In this document: piece by piece, positions 54,954 through 64,000 of the stretch
Position numbering within the stretch: position 1 is the stretch's first letter
How the letters are laid out: the number at the start of each line of letters is the position of its first letter
Source: Tolumonas auensis DSM 9187
GTDB taxonomy: Bacteria > Pseudomonadota > Gammaproteobacteria > Enterobacterales > Aeromonadaceae
Length of the DNA: 64,000 nt
NCBI RefSeq assembly: GCF_000023065.1
Contig: NC_012691.1
Span: 2,462,501-2,526,500, forward strand
Direction of reading: 5' to 3'
The notes under the pieces: model-generated
Seen by the model: the letters and a program-made list of their open reading frames with translations, nothing else
Databases searched by the model: none
What the model was told of the DNA's origin: nothing
Made by a program: the position numbers and the translations under genes

Positions 54954-57900
54954 GAGCGGAAATTCAGCTTAGCGTGCCATGGTGCCAGATAATGATAAAT
55001 AACCGGTGTCAGATAAAGCGTGACAATCTGCGACAGCAATAATCCGCCGACGATCGAAACACCGAGTGGCTGACGTAATTCAGCGCCGGCGCCATAACCC
55101 AGCGCTATCGGTAACGCGCCAGCCAGAGCGGCAATACTGGTCATCATGATCGGCCGGAAACGCACCAGACAAGCCTGATGTATCGCATCATCCGGCGTCA
55201 TCCCATCCCGCTCCCGATCCAGTGCAAAATCGATCATCATGATGGCGTTCTTCTTCACGATGCCAATCAGCAACAGGATGCCGACAAAGGCATACAGTGT
55301 GACCGGAAACTGGAATAACCACAGTGTCAGCAACGCCCCCAGACCCGCCGAGGGCAAGCCGGAAAGAATAGTCAGCGGATGTACAAAACTCTCATACAGC
55401 ATTCCCAGCACACCATAGACCACCAGCAAAGCCAGAACCAGCAACACCATCATGCCGGATTGCGAACTGGCAAATGCGGCAGCACTGCCCTGCAAACTGG
55501 TGACTACTGAGGCTGGCGGAAGCAGTTCTTCTTTTACCTGATCCAACGCTTTTAAGGCATCGCCAAGCGCCATTCCGGAACTCATATTAAAAGAGATAGT
55601 CGCTGCGGGTAATGTCCCCAGATGATTGACAGTGAGCGTCTGGGGCTGACGTTTGAAACTGGCGACAGTATCCAGACTGATCAGGACACCATCATTATTT
55701 CGTACCCGGATCCGGCTTAAATCTGCAGCCTGCTGCTGCCGTTCCGGTAATACTTCCAGAATCACAGCATACTGATCCGTATCAGCATAAATGGTAGACA
55801 CCTGACGTGCGGCAAATGCACTCTGCAGTGCCGTTTCAACCTGACTATACGTCAATCCGTAGCTGGCAAGCTTATCGCGATCTACGGCCACGGAAAGACC
55901 GGCACCAACGACCTCCTGGTCACTGGTCACATCACGCAGCCCCGGAATCGCTCTGATTGCCGTAAGGAAACGATCATGCCACTGCGTCAGTTCATTAAAA
56001 TCATTACTCTGGACGGTGAACTGATATTCGGATGCCGTCGACATGCCGCCGATACGAATCGACGGCGGATTACGCAGATAGACGCTGAGCCCCGGAATAT
56101 GGTTCACCTTCTGCCGCAGTTCAGCAATCACCTGATCAGCGGAAAGACGCTGCTCCCGCGGAACCAGCCGGATCGTCATGGATCCACCGTTGGCACTGCC
56201 ATTCGGGCCAGTACTGCCAACCGACGACATAAATGCAGCAACGTTGGGATCCGCCTTCACGATTTCAGCAACCTGCTGCTGCATGCGGGATAAGGTTGCA
56301 AAAGAAGTATCCGGTGCCGCTTTGGTGGTCAGAGTGATCTGGCCGCTGTCTGTGCTCGGTAAAAAATCCTTTGGCAATTGCTGATACAGCAGCACCGTTA
56401 ATGCCATGCTGACAAAAAAAGTGAACATCACCCAGCGGGGATGACGCAGAACGGCAACCAGAGACACGCTGTAACTTTCCGTTAATGTGCTGAAACCTCG
56501 CTCCAGCCATTGAGACAACCGACCCTGCGTTGCGGTTGTTTGTTCCGCCCGTAACACCCGGCTGCAGAGCATCGGTGTCAGTGTTAACGAAACCAGACCT
56601 GATACTGCAATGGCAGCACTAATGGTGACCGCAAACTCATGCAGCAGACGCCCCATCAACCCGCCCATAAACAGAAGAGGAATAAACACGGCAATCAGCG
56701 ACAGCGTCATCGACAAGATGGTAAAACCGATCTCCCGGGCCCCTTTCCTTGCTGCCTGCATCGCCCCCATGCCCTGCTCCATGTGGCGGACGATATTTTC
56801 CATCATCACGATAGCATCATCGACCACAAAACCGACCGCAAGAGTCAAAGCCAGCAAAGAGAGGTTATCCAAACTGTAATTCAGTAAATACATTACCGGC
56901 ACCGCACCTAATACTGACAGCGGCACAGCCAGTGCCGGGATCACGGTTGCAGACAGATTACGCAGGAATAACCAGATAACCAGTACGACCAGCGCACAGG
57001 AAAGTAACAAGGTAAATTGCACATCATGGATAGAGGCGCGGATCGACTCGCTGCGATCGTATAAGATATCCATCTGGATCGAATCAGGCAGGATCGACTG
57101 AAATTGAGGTAACGCCTGACGTACAGCATCAACGGTGCTGATCGTATTGGCACCCGCCTGCCGCTGTACCGCGAGAATGATACCTGGCTTATCAATAAAC
57201 CAGCTGGCAACACGGGTATTTTCCTCACTATCCAGCACATTCGCGATACTGGAAAGATAAAGCGGCGCGCCATTGCGGTAAGCAACGACCAGCTTACGGT
57301 ATGCGGCTGCATTTTTAAGCTGTCCGTTACTCTTCAGACTTAAGCTACGGAATTCACCGTCCAAATCACCCAGTGGCTGATTAACATTATTATCCGCAAC
57401 CGCGGTGGCCAGCTCATCCAGTCCCAGATTATGGGCGGTCAGTTTATCCGGATCAGCCTGAATACGAACCGCGTAAGGTTTCGAACCATATACCGAAACC
57501 TGCGCTACTCCGGGCAGCATAGAAAGTGATTGTGCCAGCTTACTTTCGGCATACTCAGTCACCGTAGAAATCGGCAAGCTATCAGAGTGCAACGCAATAA
57601 GAAAAACGGGAGCATCCGCCGGATTCGATTTACGCATCGACGGCGATGACGTCATGTTCTGGGGCAATTTGCGTTGTGCGGAGCTGAGCGCACTCTGCAC
57701 ATCCAGCGCTGCCGCATCAATATTTCTGTCGAGATCAAATTGCAGCGTGATCCGGGTGATACCCTGAGAACTCGAGGAGCTAATGTTATCGATACCGGAA
57801 ATGGTCGCCAGCTGCCCTTCCAGTGGTGTTGCGACCGCCGAAGCCATCGTTTCCGGTGACGCCCCTGACAAACTGGCTGTGACGTTAATAGTCGGAAAGT

Positions 57901-58021
57901 CGATCTGCGGTAATTCACTGACCGGCAATGCCCGGTAAGCCAGAATGCCAAACAGCGTAAAGAATGCCATCAGCAGGCAAGTCATCACCGGCCGGCGGAT
58001 AGATAACATCGAGAGTTGCAT
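54950..58021 (-). CDS. RND-family multidrug efflux transporter (MdtC-like)
   Basis: A 1023-residue proton-driven inner-membrane pump. It has the N-terminal TM1 ([20 protein letters not shown]), the porter motif [17 protein letters not shown] with [14 protein letters not shown], the TM4 proton-relay [14 protein letters not shown] with the Asp pair, and the second repeat [15 protein letters not shown]. The first 500 residues resemble E. coli MdtC/MdtB more than AcrB. One pump gene plus one adaptor is present and no outer-membrane channel gene, so TolC-type partner must be elsewhere. Substrates unknown. It and the adaptor sit between gluQ and pcnB, which are adjacent in E. coli. Confidence 0.94.
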   Translation of the reverse strand: MQLSMLSIRRPVMTCLLMAFFTLFGILAYRALPVSELPQIDFPTINVTASLSGASPETMASAVATPLEGQLATISGIDNISSSSSQGITRITLQFDLDRNIDAAALDVQSALSSAQRKLPQNMTSSPSMRKSNPADAPVFLIALHSDSLPISTVTEYAESKLAQSLSMLPGVAQVSVYGSKPYAVRIQADPDKLTAHNLGLDELATAVADNNVNQPLGDLDGEFRSLSLKSNGQLKNAAAYRKLVVAYRNGAPLYLSSIANVLDSEENTRVASWFIDKPGIILAVQRQAGANTISTVDAVRQALPQFQSILPDSIQMDILYDRSESIRASIHDVQFTLLLSCALVVLVIWLFLRNLSATVIPALAVPLSVLGAVPVMYLLNYSLDNLSLLALTLAVGFVVDDAIVMMENIVRHMEQGMGAMQAARKGAREIGFTILSMTLSLIAVFIPLLFMGGLMGRLLHEFAVTISAAIAVSGLVSLTLTPMLCSRVLRAEQTTATQGRLSQWLERGFSTLTESYSVSLVAVLRHPRWVMFTFFVSMALTVLLYQQLPKDFLPSTDSGQITLTTKAAPDTSFATLSRMQQQVAEIVKADPNVAAFMSSVGSTGPNGSANGGSMTIRLVPREQRLSADQVIAELRQKVNHIPGLSVYLRNPPSIRIGGMSTASEYQFTVQSNDFNELTQWHDRFLTAIRAIPGLRDVTSDQEVVGAGLSVAVDRDKLASYGLTYSQVETALQSAFAARQVSTIYADTDQYAVILEVLPERQQQAADLSRIRVRNNDGVLISLDTVASFKRQPQTLTVNHLGTLPAATISFNMSSGMALGDALKALDQVKEELLPPASVVTSLQGSAAAFASSQSGMMVLLVLALLVVYGVLGMLYESFVHPLTILSGLPSAGLGALLTLWLFQFPVTLYAFVGILLLIGIVKKNAIMMIDFALDRERDGMTPDDAIHQACLVRFRPIMMTSIAALAGALPIALGYGAGAELRQPLGVSIVGGLLLSQIVTLYLTPVIYHYLAPWHAKLNFRS

Positions 58022-58026
58022 GATCT

Positions 58027-59148
58027 CTACTCCGCTCCGGATTTGGTAGTTGAAGCAATACTGACCGGTGAACCATCATTCAGCCGGAATTGCCCTTCGG
58101 TGACCACCAGATCACCCTGTTGTAATTCACCCTGAATTGCACTCCAGCCATCGTTTGCGGCCAGTTCTTCAACCATGATCCGCTGTACAATCCCATTATC
58201 AACCACAAACAGTTGCAATCCTTCCGGTCCCTGCTGCAACGCCTTTCCCGGTATAACCAGCACTTGCTTTAAGGTTCGTGCTGCCATCTGCACCGTAACA
58301 TATTGCCCGGGTAACCAGTCGCCTGACGGATTGGCAAAGTCGGCTTTCAGTGTGATCGTGCCACTGCTGCTATCAACGTTATTATCCAGGAAAGTAACCG
58401 AGCCGTGACGCTGTTCGACCGCTGTGCCGGAGTTAATCTGCGCGGTGACATCCAGTGCACCGGTACGTAATGATTCCTGTAAATCAGGAAGATATTTTTC
58501 CGGTAAGGTAAAACTGACCGATATTGGATCCAGCTGATTCAGCGTAGTCAGTATGGTGTTATATGCCTGCACGGTGGCACCGGCAGAAACCAGATGTGCG
58601 CCGGTACGTCCACTGAAAGGTGCTTTGATTTTGGTGTAATCCAGATTACGGGCCGCAATAGCCAGACTGGCTTCGTCCTGTTTTACCTGTGCGGCAGCCG
58701 ATTGTTCGGCAGCCTGATAACCATTCATATCTGCTTCAGATACAAACTTTTTCTGCAGCAATACTTTCGCTCTGCTCAAATCAGCCTGCGCTTTTTTCAA
58801 CAAAGCCTGATCCTGCTGCAGAACCGCTTTTGCCTGCTGCCATTTATTGCGGTAATCACTGTCATCCAGCTCAATCAGTACTTGTCCTGCGCTGACCGAA
58901 GCCCCCTCGTTAAAGAAAATTTTCGAGATCTGGCCTTCTATCCGGGGCTTCAGTTCCACCGACGATTTCGCAACAACACGCCCGACAGCTTGCCAGCCAG
59001 CCTTAAAATCTTCTCTTTTTACCGGCGCCACCACGACCTGCGTTGATTTCTTTACTGATGCAGCAGGTTGTTTCTGTTCATTTAAGGAAAAACGATACCC
59101 GACGACAACAATCACAGCGGCTAATACAATCCAACGCCAGATGTTCAT
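58027..59148 (-). CDS. RND efflux periplasmic adaptor (membrane fusion protein)
   Basis: A 373-residue HlyD/AcrA-type adaptor. N-terminal single membrane anchor (IVLAAVIVVVGYRF), lipoyl halves (VELKPRIEGQISKIFFNEGA and IKAPFSGRTGAHLVSAGATV), a coiled-coil hairpin at about 105-170 and a beta-barrel domain. No lipobox is seen, so it is probably anchored by the membrane helix. Its stop is 5 bases before the pump gene start; same operon. Confidence 0.94.
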   Translation of the reverse strand: MNIWRWIVLAAVIVVVGYRFSLNEQKQPAASVKKSTQVVVAPVKREDFKAGWQAVGRVVAKSSVELKPRIEGQISKIFFNEGASVSAGQVLIELDDSDYRNKWQQAKAVLQQDQALLKKAQADLSRAKVLLQKKFVSEADMNGYQAAEQSAAAQVKQDEASLAIAARNLDYTKIKAPFSGRTGAHLVSAGATVQAYNTILTTLNQLDPISVSFTLPEKYLPDLQESLRTGALDVTAQINSGTAVEQRHGSVTFLDNNVDSSSGTITLKADFANPSGDWLPGQYVTVQMAARTLKQVLVIPGKALQQGPEGLQLFVVDNGIVQRIMVEELAANDGWSAIQGELQQGDLVVTEGQFRLNDGSPVSIASTTKSGAE

Positions 59149-59297
59149 ATTTTCTCCATTACTTATAATTGAACAACCCCTGACCGGCCCAGGATGGTAG
59201 TCTGCATGTTAATGGTGGTAAAAGTGTGTCAGGCAGCAGGATCAGCGCCATAAATTACCGTGCCACCTGAAAAAAGCATGATCAGGCCGCCCCGATG

Positions 59298-59326
59298 TTC
59301 GCATTTACGCTGGGGTGCGCTATCAT
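59298..59326 (+). promoter_or_regulatory. probable sigma-70 promoter for pcnB
   Basis: TTCGCA (59298-59303), 17-base spacer, TATCAT (59321-59326), 43 bases before the ATT start of pcnB, in the region divergent from the adaptor gene. Confidence 0.4.
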
Positions 59327-59368
59327 ACCGCCCGCTCTTTTTTTGTGTCAGAAATTCCGAGGTGTACT

Positions 59369-60880
59369 ATTTTTTCCCATATCGCCAATTTGTATCGCAA
59401 AGTGCTTGGTAAAGAAGAGACACCAGCGACGCCAAAAACAACCCCGACTGAACCCGCTGCGCCAAAGCGTCAGCGCGCTGTCAGCGAGAAAAAAACGGCT
59501 GTCAGCTCAGGCTCACCACGACGTATTTTAACCCGGGACCAACACAGCATCTCTCGTAGCATGATCAGTGAAAACGCACTGAAGGTGCTTTATCGTCTGC
59601 ATAAAGCCGGTTATCAGGGATATCTGGTTGGTGGCGGGGTGCGTGATTTATTGCTGGGAAAAATACCGAAAGATTTTGATGTGGTCACTGACGCACATCC
59701 TGAACAGATCCGTAAATTATTTAATAATTGCCGCCTGATTGGACGCCGTTTCCGACTGGCTCATATCGTATTTGGCCGTGATATCATCGAAGTTGCCACC
59801 TTCCGCGGACATCACCATCAGGTTAACACCAGCAAAAATATTGCTGAACAATCCGAAGAAGGTATGCTGCTGCGCGATAACGTGTACGGCACCATCGAGG
59901 AAGACGCAGAACGCCGCGACTTCACCGTGAACGCGCTGTATTACAACATCAAAGATTTTTCACTGCATGATTTCCATGGCGGACTGAATGATCTGGCTGC
60001 AGGTAAGCTGGAACTGATCGGTGATCCGGAAACCCGCTACCGGGAAGATCCGGTACGGATGCTGCGTGCCGTTCGCTTTGCCGCAAAACTGGGCCTGACC
60101 ATCAGTGACCGCAGTGCTGAACCGATCTCCCGGCTCGCCCCTCTGCTGCAGGATATTCCGTCTGCCCGTCTGTTTGAGGAAACCATCAAACTGTTCCTGG
60201 CAGGGCACGCGCTCAGCACTTATCAGCTACTGCGTAAATTCGGTCTGTTCCAGCAATTGTTCCCGCAAGCGGCAAAACTGCTGACACCGGATAATAATTC
60301 AGCCTATGAGCGCTTCCTGGAAAAAGCATTAGCGAACTCAGATAAGCGGGTAGCAACCGAACAGCCGGTTACCCCGACATTCTTCTATGCCACCCTGCTG
60401 TGGGGTGTAGTGGCAATGCGTCAGCGTGAAATCAGCAACGAAAGCAATCTGCCCTATCTGGATTCCATGCAGATGGCGATGAACGAAGCGATTGAACAGC
60501 AGATCCATAGGGTTGCCATTCCACGTCGTTTTACCAGCGATGTACGGGAAATCTGGTTGCTGCAGGAACGTCTGCCGCGCTATTCCGGCAAGCGGGCCGA
60601 AAAACTGTTTGCCCAGCCAAAATTCCGTGCCGCTTTCGATTTCCTCGAATTACGGGCGCATGTTGAACCACGTCTGCGCGATATCGTCGCCTGGTGGCAG
60701 GATTATCAGCAGACACATGACTTTATCCGTCCGGAACATACGCATGCCCGCCCGGCACGTACGGCCACGGCAACTACTGCTGCTGTTGAACAACCTCAGA
60801 GCGAAGAACATGCGCCGCGCAAACGACCACACCGCCGTCGTCGTTATCCGCAGCAATCCGGCCAGCGTCGCCATGACTGA
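59369..60880 (+). CDS. pcnB: poly(A) polymerase I PcnB, ATT (AUU) start codon
   Basis: PcnB adds 3' poly(A) tails that promote RNA decay and sets ColE1-type plasmid copy number. The nucleotidyltransferase core GGGVRDLLLGKIPKDFDVVT and RRDFTVNALYYN region are intact; the C-terminal tail is basic (RKRPHRRRR). The in-frame ATG-like start at 59315 lacks homology. The family N-terminus (E. coli MFTRVANFCRKVL) aligns with IFSHIANLYRKVL beginning at an ATT at 59369, with GAGG ending 6 bases before it. E. coli pcnB is known to initiate at AUU, so the rare start appears conserved. Product 503 residues. Overlaps folK by 8 bases. Confidence 0.95.
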   Translation: MFSHIANLYRKVLGKEETPATPKTTPTEPAAPKRQRAVSEKKTAVSSGSPRRILTRDQHSISRSMISENALKVLYRLHKAGYQGYLVGGGVRDLLLGKIPKDFDVVTDAHPEQIRKLFNNCRLIGRRFRLAHIVFGRDIIEVATFRGHHHQVNTSKNIAEQSEEGMLLRDNVYGTIEEDAERRDFTVNALYYNIKDFSLHDFHGGLNDLAAGKLELIGDPETRYREDPVRMLRAVRFAAKLGLTISDRSAEPISRLAPLLQDIPSARLFEETIKLFLAGHALSTYQLLRKFGLFQQLFPQAAKLLTPDNNSAYERFLEKALANSDKRVATEQPVTPTFFYATLLWGVVAMRQREISNESNLPYLDSMQMAMNEAIEQQIHRVAIPRRFTSDVREIWLLQERLPRYSGKRAEKLFAQPKFRAAFDFLELRAHVEPRLRDIVAWWQDYQQTHDFIRPEHTHARPARTATATTAAVEQPQSEEHAPRKRPHRRRRYPQQSGQRRHD

Positions 60881-61358
60881 GGTTTTTGTTGCTCTCGGGG
60901 CTAATCTGACTGAACCCCGGGTGCAGATCTTGCGGGCGATTAAAGCGCTGCAGCAGCTACCGGCAAGTGAACTGGTCTCCTGTTCTCCGCTGTATAGCTC
61001 AGCCCCGATGGGACCACAGGATCAGCCGGACTACATTAATGCCGTAGCCCGGTTGAATACATCGCTGGCCCCCCATGCACTGCTGGATGAATTGCAACGC
61101 ATTGAGCTGGAACAAGGGCGTGAGCGTAAAGATGAGCGCTGGGGTCCGCGGACACTGGATCTGGATTTACTTTTGTATGGACAGCAGATTATTCAGGATG
61201 AACGTTTGACCGTCCCTCATTACGGTATGACTCAGCGGGCTTTCGTACTGGTGCCGTTATTTGACATAGCACCACAGCTGGCATTACCGGATGGACGTCA
61301 GTTAGCCGGACTGGTTGCTGCCTGTGATCGCAGTACACTGTTCCGCCTACCGGATTAA
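60873..61358 (+). CDS. folK: 2-amino-4-hydroxy-6-hydroxymethyldihydropteridine pyrophosphokinase
   Basis: FolK transfers pyrophosphate to the pterin in folate synthesis. The 161-residue product (E. coli 159) starts [20 protein letters not shown] and has [19 protein letters not shown] and the signature [15 protein letters not shown]. Its ATG lies within the end of pcnB, so it is translationally coupled; it is followed by panB. Confidence 0.97.
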   Translation: MTEVFVALGANLTEPRVQILRAIKALQQLPASELVSCSPLYSSAPMGPQDQPDYINAVARLNTSLAPHALLDELQRIELEQGRERKDERWGPRTLDLDLLLYGQQIIQDERLTVPHYGMTQRAFVLVPLFDIAPQLALPDGRQLAGLVAACDRSTLFRLPD

Positions 61359-61380
61359 TTATTGTTTCACAGGAGTCGCT

Positions 61381-62175
61381 ATGAGCAAAATCAGCCTGAC
61401 CCAGGTGCAGAAAATGAAACAAAGCGGAGAAAAGATCGCCATGATCACCGCTTACGATGCCACCTTTGCCCGTCTGTTTGATGATGAAGGTGTTCATTCC
61501 ATTTTAGTTGGCGACTCGCTGGGCATGGTGGTTCAGGGTCATAACGACACACTACCGGTAACAGTAAACGATATGGTTTATCACACCGCTAACGTAGCCC
61601 GTGGCGTACAAAACGCCCTGCTGATTGCCGACCTGCCATTCATGAGTTACAGCGATGTGCACTCCGCATGCATCAACGCAGGCCGTCTGATGGCTGCGGG
61701 TGCCAAGATGGTGAAAATTGAAGGTGGCGACTGGCTGTGCGACACCGTAAAACAACTTAACCGCAATGGCATTCCTGTCTGTGCGCATCTGGGCTTAACC
61801 CCGCAATCCGTGCATCTGTTCGGTGGTTTCCGCATTCAGGGCCGTGACGCACAGCGGGCAGAAGAAATTTATCACCACGCATTAGCATTGCAAACCGCCG
61901 GTGTTCAGATGGTCGTGCTGGAATGTGTGCCAGAACAACTGGCTGAACGGATCACCAAAGCATTACGTATTCCGGTGATCGGTATCGGTGCCGGTGCGCA
62001 AACTGATGGCCAGGTATTAGTCATGCAGGATGCATTAGGTGTAACAACCGGTTATATCCCTAAATTCAGTAAAAATTTCCTGGCAGAAACGGGAGATGTA
62101 CGAAAAGCTATCCAGCTCTATGTCGAGCAGGTAGCCAACGGCCAATTCCCGGCTGCTGAACATACCTTCAATTAA
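61381..62175 (+). CDS. panB: 3-methyl-2-oxobutanoate hydroxymethyltransferase
   Basis: PanB makes ketopantoate from alpha-ketoisovalerate and methylene-THF, the first step of pantothenate synthesis. The 264-residue product equals E. coli in length and contains [26 protein letters not shown] (metal/substrate Asp), [15 protein letters not shown] and [20 protein letters not shown] precedes the ATG. panC follows after 12 bases. Confidence 0.98.
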   Translation: MSKISLTQVQKMKQSGEKIAMITAYDATFARLFDDEGVHSILVGDSLGMVVQGHNDTLPVTVNDMVYHTANVARGVQNALLIADLPFMSYSDVHSACINAGRLMAAGAKMVKIEGGDWLCDTVKQLNRNGIPVCAHLGLTPQSVHLFGGFRIQGRDAQRAEEIYHHALALQTAGVQMVVLECVPEQLAERITKALRIPVIGIGAGAQTDGQVLVMQDALGVTTGYIPKFSKNFLAETGDVRKAIQLYVEQVANGQFPAAEHTFN

Positions 62176-62187
62176 GGAAGTCCGATC

Positions 62188-63054
62188 GTGTTAGTCACCG
62201 AACAGATCGACGCCCTGCGCGCCGTTATCCGGGAACATCGTCAACAAGGCAAACGCATCGCGTTTGTCCCGACTATGGGAAATCTGCACAATGGTCACCT
62301 GACCCTAGTGCGTGAAGCCAAGAACCATGCTGATGTCGTTATCGTCAGTATTTTTGTTAACCCGATGCAGTTTGATCGGGCAGAAGATCTGGTTAATTAC
62401 CCGCGCACGCTGAGTGACGACTGTGCATTACTGGAACAGGAAGGTGTAACGGCTGTATTCACGCCGACTCCGGCCATCATGTATCCGCAGGGTCTGGAAA
62501 CACAGACTTTTGTGGAAGTTCCGGAGATCTCTTATTTGCTGGAAGGTGCCATGCGTCCCGGCCATTTCCGCGGTGTCAGCACGGTCGTTACCAAACTGTT
62601 CAATATCGTACAGCCGGATGTGGCTTGTTTTGGTCAGAAAGATTACCAACAACTGGCGCTGATCCGTAAAATGGTACGTGATATGACCATGCCGATTGAA
62701 ATTATCGGAGTCCCAACAGTACGGGCAGAAGATGGTCTGGCGCTCAGCTCCCGGAATGGTTACCTGACCGCAGAAGAACGCCTTATTGCACCAACACTGG
62801 CGAAAGTTATGGGTTGGATCGGCGAACAATTGCCAGCACGGCAAACTGCTATTCCGGCACTGATTACCGAAGCAGCAGACAAACTGAATTCGGCTGGTTT
62901 CCGTACCGATGCAATTGATATTGTGGATGCTGAGACGCTGCTGCCATTGAGCGGACAAAGTACCGAAGCTGTTATTCTGATGGCCGCATGGCTGGGCAAT
63001 CGAGCTCGTTTGATCGATAATTTAGTGGTCAATTTGCGCGCAACCACCAGATAG
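62188..63054 (+). CDS. panC: pantothenate synthetase (GTG start)
   Basis: PanC ligates pantoate with beta-alanine using ATP. The 288-residue product has the nucleotidyl-transferase motif [13 protein letters not shown] (HIGH-like), [12 protein letters not shown], and [10 protein letters not shown]. It starts at a GTG with AAGGA 9 bases ahead. Length and motifs match the family (E. coli 283). Confidence 0.97.
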   Translation: MLVTEQIDALRAVIREHRQQGKRIAFVPTMGNLHNGHLTLVREAKNHADVVIVSIFVNPMQFDRAEDLVNYPRTLSDDCALLEQEGVTAVFTPTPAIMYPQGLETQTFVEVPEISYLLEGAMRPGHFRGVSTVVTKLFNIVQPDVACFGQKDYQQLALIRKMVRDMTMPIEIIGVPTVRAEDGLALSSRNGYLTAEERLIAPTLAKVMGWIGEQLPARQTAIPALITEAADKLNSAGFRTDAIDIVDAETLLPLSGQSTEAVILMAAWLGNRARLIDNLVVNLRATTR

Positions 63055-63118
63055 TTTATAGTCGCGCCGCTGGTGTGATCTGTGGCACACCGAAGCCGAG
63101 TTACGTAAGGAAAAAGCA

Positions 63119-63499
63119 ATGCAACGAATCATGCTGCGAGGCAAACTGCATCAGGCCCGTGTTACCCATGCGGTACTGAATTATGAAGGCTCCTGTGGAA
63201 TCGATCAGGACTTTCTGGATGCTGCCGGTATCGTCGAATATGAAGCGATTGATATCTACAACATTGAAAATGGCGAGCGTTTTTCCACTTATGCTATTTC
63301 TGGTGAGCGCGGTTCCCGCATGATCTCCCTGAATGGTGCTGCTGCACGTAAAGCTGCTGTGGGCGACCGCATCATCATCTGTGCCTACGGGCCGATGACC
63401 GAAGATGAAGTCGCACAGCATAAGCCGCGATTGGTTTATCTGGATGCCCAGAACAACATTGTCCGCACCAGTAAAGACATTCCGCTGCAACTGGCCTGA
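63119..63499 (+). CDS. panD: aspartate 1-decarboxylase proenzyme
   Basis: PanD makes beta-alanine for pantothenate. The 126-residue proenzyme, the E. coli length, has the self-cleavage site Gly24-Ser25 in YEGSCGID, which yields the pyruvoyl cofactor, and [19 protein letters not shown]. The complete panB-panC-panD order is preserved here in one strand, with 64 bases before panD. A terminator overlaps the end. Confidence 0.98.
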   Translation: MQRIMLRGKLHQARVTHAVLNYEGSCGIDQDFLDAAGIVEYEAIDIYNIENGERFSTYAISGERGSRMISLNGAAARKAAVGDRIIICAYGPMTEDEVAQHKPRLVYLDAQNNIVRTSKDIPLQLA

Positions 63500-63519
63500 T
63501 AAAGGCCAGTTTTCTTTCT
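63489..63519 (+). terminator. Rho-independent terminator overlapping the panD stop
   Basis: AACTGGCC/GGCCAGTT perfect 8-bp stem with loop TGATAAA, where the loop contains the stop codon, followed by TTCTTTCT. Confidence 0.75.
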
Positions 63520-63539
63520 ATCTGCCGGAACTGTTTGTT

Positions 63540-64000
63540 ATGACACAACCAATACAGCTGATTGTCGGGCTGGGCAATCCCGGTCCGGAATATGCCAATA
63601 CCCGCCATAATGCCGGGGCATGGTATGTTGCTTCGCTGGCTGAACGTTACAACGGCAGTCTGCGCGAAGATCCTAAATATTTCGGCCTGACCGGACGCAT
63701 TCAGATCAACGGGCAAGATGTCCGCTTGCTGATCCCGACTACGTTTATGAATCTGAGCGGAAAATCAGTCGTCGCCTTGGCTAAATTTTTCCAGATCCCG
63801 CCAGAGAGTATTCTGGTGGCGCATGATGAACTGGATCTGCCGCCGGGTGTTGCCAAGTTTAAACAAGGCGGTGGCCACGGTGGGCATAATGGCCTGAAAG
63901 ATATCATCAATAAACTGGGCAATAACAATCAATTTCATCGCCTGCGTTTAGGTATCGGCCACCCCGGAACAAAAGAACAAGTTGTTGGTTTTGTGCTGAC
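63540..64000 (+). CDS. pth: peptidyl-tRNA hydrolase (partial, 3' end outside window)
   Basis: Pth cleaves peptidyl-tRNA released from ribosomes. The first 153 residues are present: [20 protein letters not shown] with the catalytic His23, [19 protein letters not shown] and [13 protein letters not shown], then the frame runs off the right edge. The ATG is at 63540, 40 bases after panD. Only the C-terminal part is missing. Confidence 0.97.
   Translation, partial: MTQPIQLIVGLGNPGPEYANTRHNAGAWYVASLAERYNGSLREDPKYFGLTGRIQINGQDVRLLIPTTFMNLSGKSVVALAKFFQIPPESILVAHDELDLPPGVAKFKQGGGHGGHNGLKDIINKLGNNNQFHRLRLGIGHPGTKEQVVGFVL

Noticed and set aside
62428-62958. 176-codon frame antisense to panC
   Set aside because: Shadow of panC; no similarity and no start signals.

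Overview
The window is a gammaproteobacterial chromosome segment. Gene order (truB-rbfA-infB-nusA-rimP-tRNA-fMet, tRNA-Leu-secG-glmM-folP-ftsH-rlmE, greA, dnaJ-dnaK-grpE, nadK-recN-bamE, rnfH-ratA, smpB-ssrA, dksA-gluQ, pcnB-folK-panB-panC-panD-pth) and protein lengths match E. coli closely. The moderate base composition and the overall mix suggest an Aeromonadales-type organism; Tolumonas is a guess from memory, not a demonstrated identity.

Region 1 (1-21398) is core genome. The left part is the translation/transcription operon read leftwards from tRNA-fMet, then tRNA-Leu/secG/glmM/folP/ftsH/rlmE, the heat-shock genes grpE, dnaK and dnaJ with two very clear sigma-32 promoters, nadK, the SOS gene recN with two LexA boxes, the outer-membrane assembly lipoprotein bamE, ratA-rnfH, and the trans-translation pair smpB-ssrA.

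Region 2 (about 21399-48152) is an integrated genomic island in the 3' end of ssrA. It has a P4/CP4-57-type tyrosine integrase at the left, a degenerate second copy of the ssrA 3' end and terminator at the right, and GTAACAC arm-type motifs at both ends. It resembles E. coli CP4-57 (same ssrA site; AlpA, YfjI-like DUF3987, YfjJ-like, WYL and DUF932 proteins). Its left half is a leftward defence block: a WYL/BrxR-like regulator with a candidate operator, a type I restriction-modification system with an inserted Fic gene (hsdM-hsdS-fic-hsdR), a SIR2-HerA pair and a HEPN/nucleotidyltransferase toxin-antitoxin pair. The middle holds the YfjJ-like HUH-type protein, DUF3987, AlpA, an A+T-rich 585-residue orphan, and a DUF932 / YqaJ exonuclease / metal-binding protein block. 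The right end has an XRE regulator, a membrane protein, an exported protein, an LRAT-like protein lacking the usual catalytic cysteine motif, and an unrecognised, translationally coupled three-gene operon with a coiled-coil protein. That operon and the orphan are the best candidates for something undescribed. A umuC remnant and three short direct repeats lie just inside the right boundary.

Region 3 (48153-64000) is core/variable chromosome: two small unknown genes, a YrbG-type cation exchanger, an iron-dependent alcohol dehydrogenase, a nucleoside deaminase coupled to thpR, dksA-gluQ, an MdtC-like RND pump with its adaptor inserted between gluQ and pcnB, then pcnB (which appears to start at an AUU codon, as known in E. 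coli), folK, panB, panC, panD and the start of pth.
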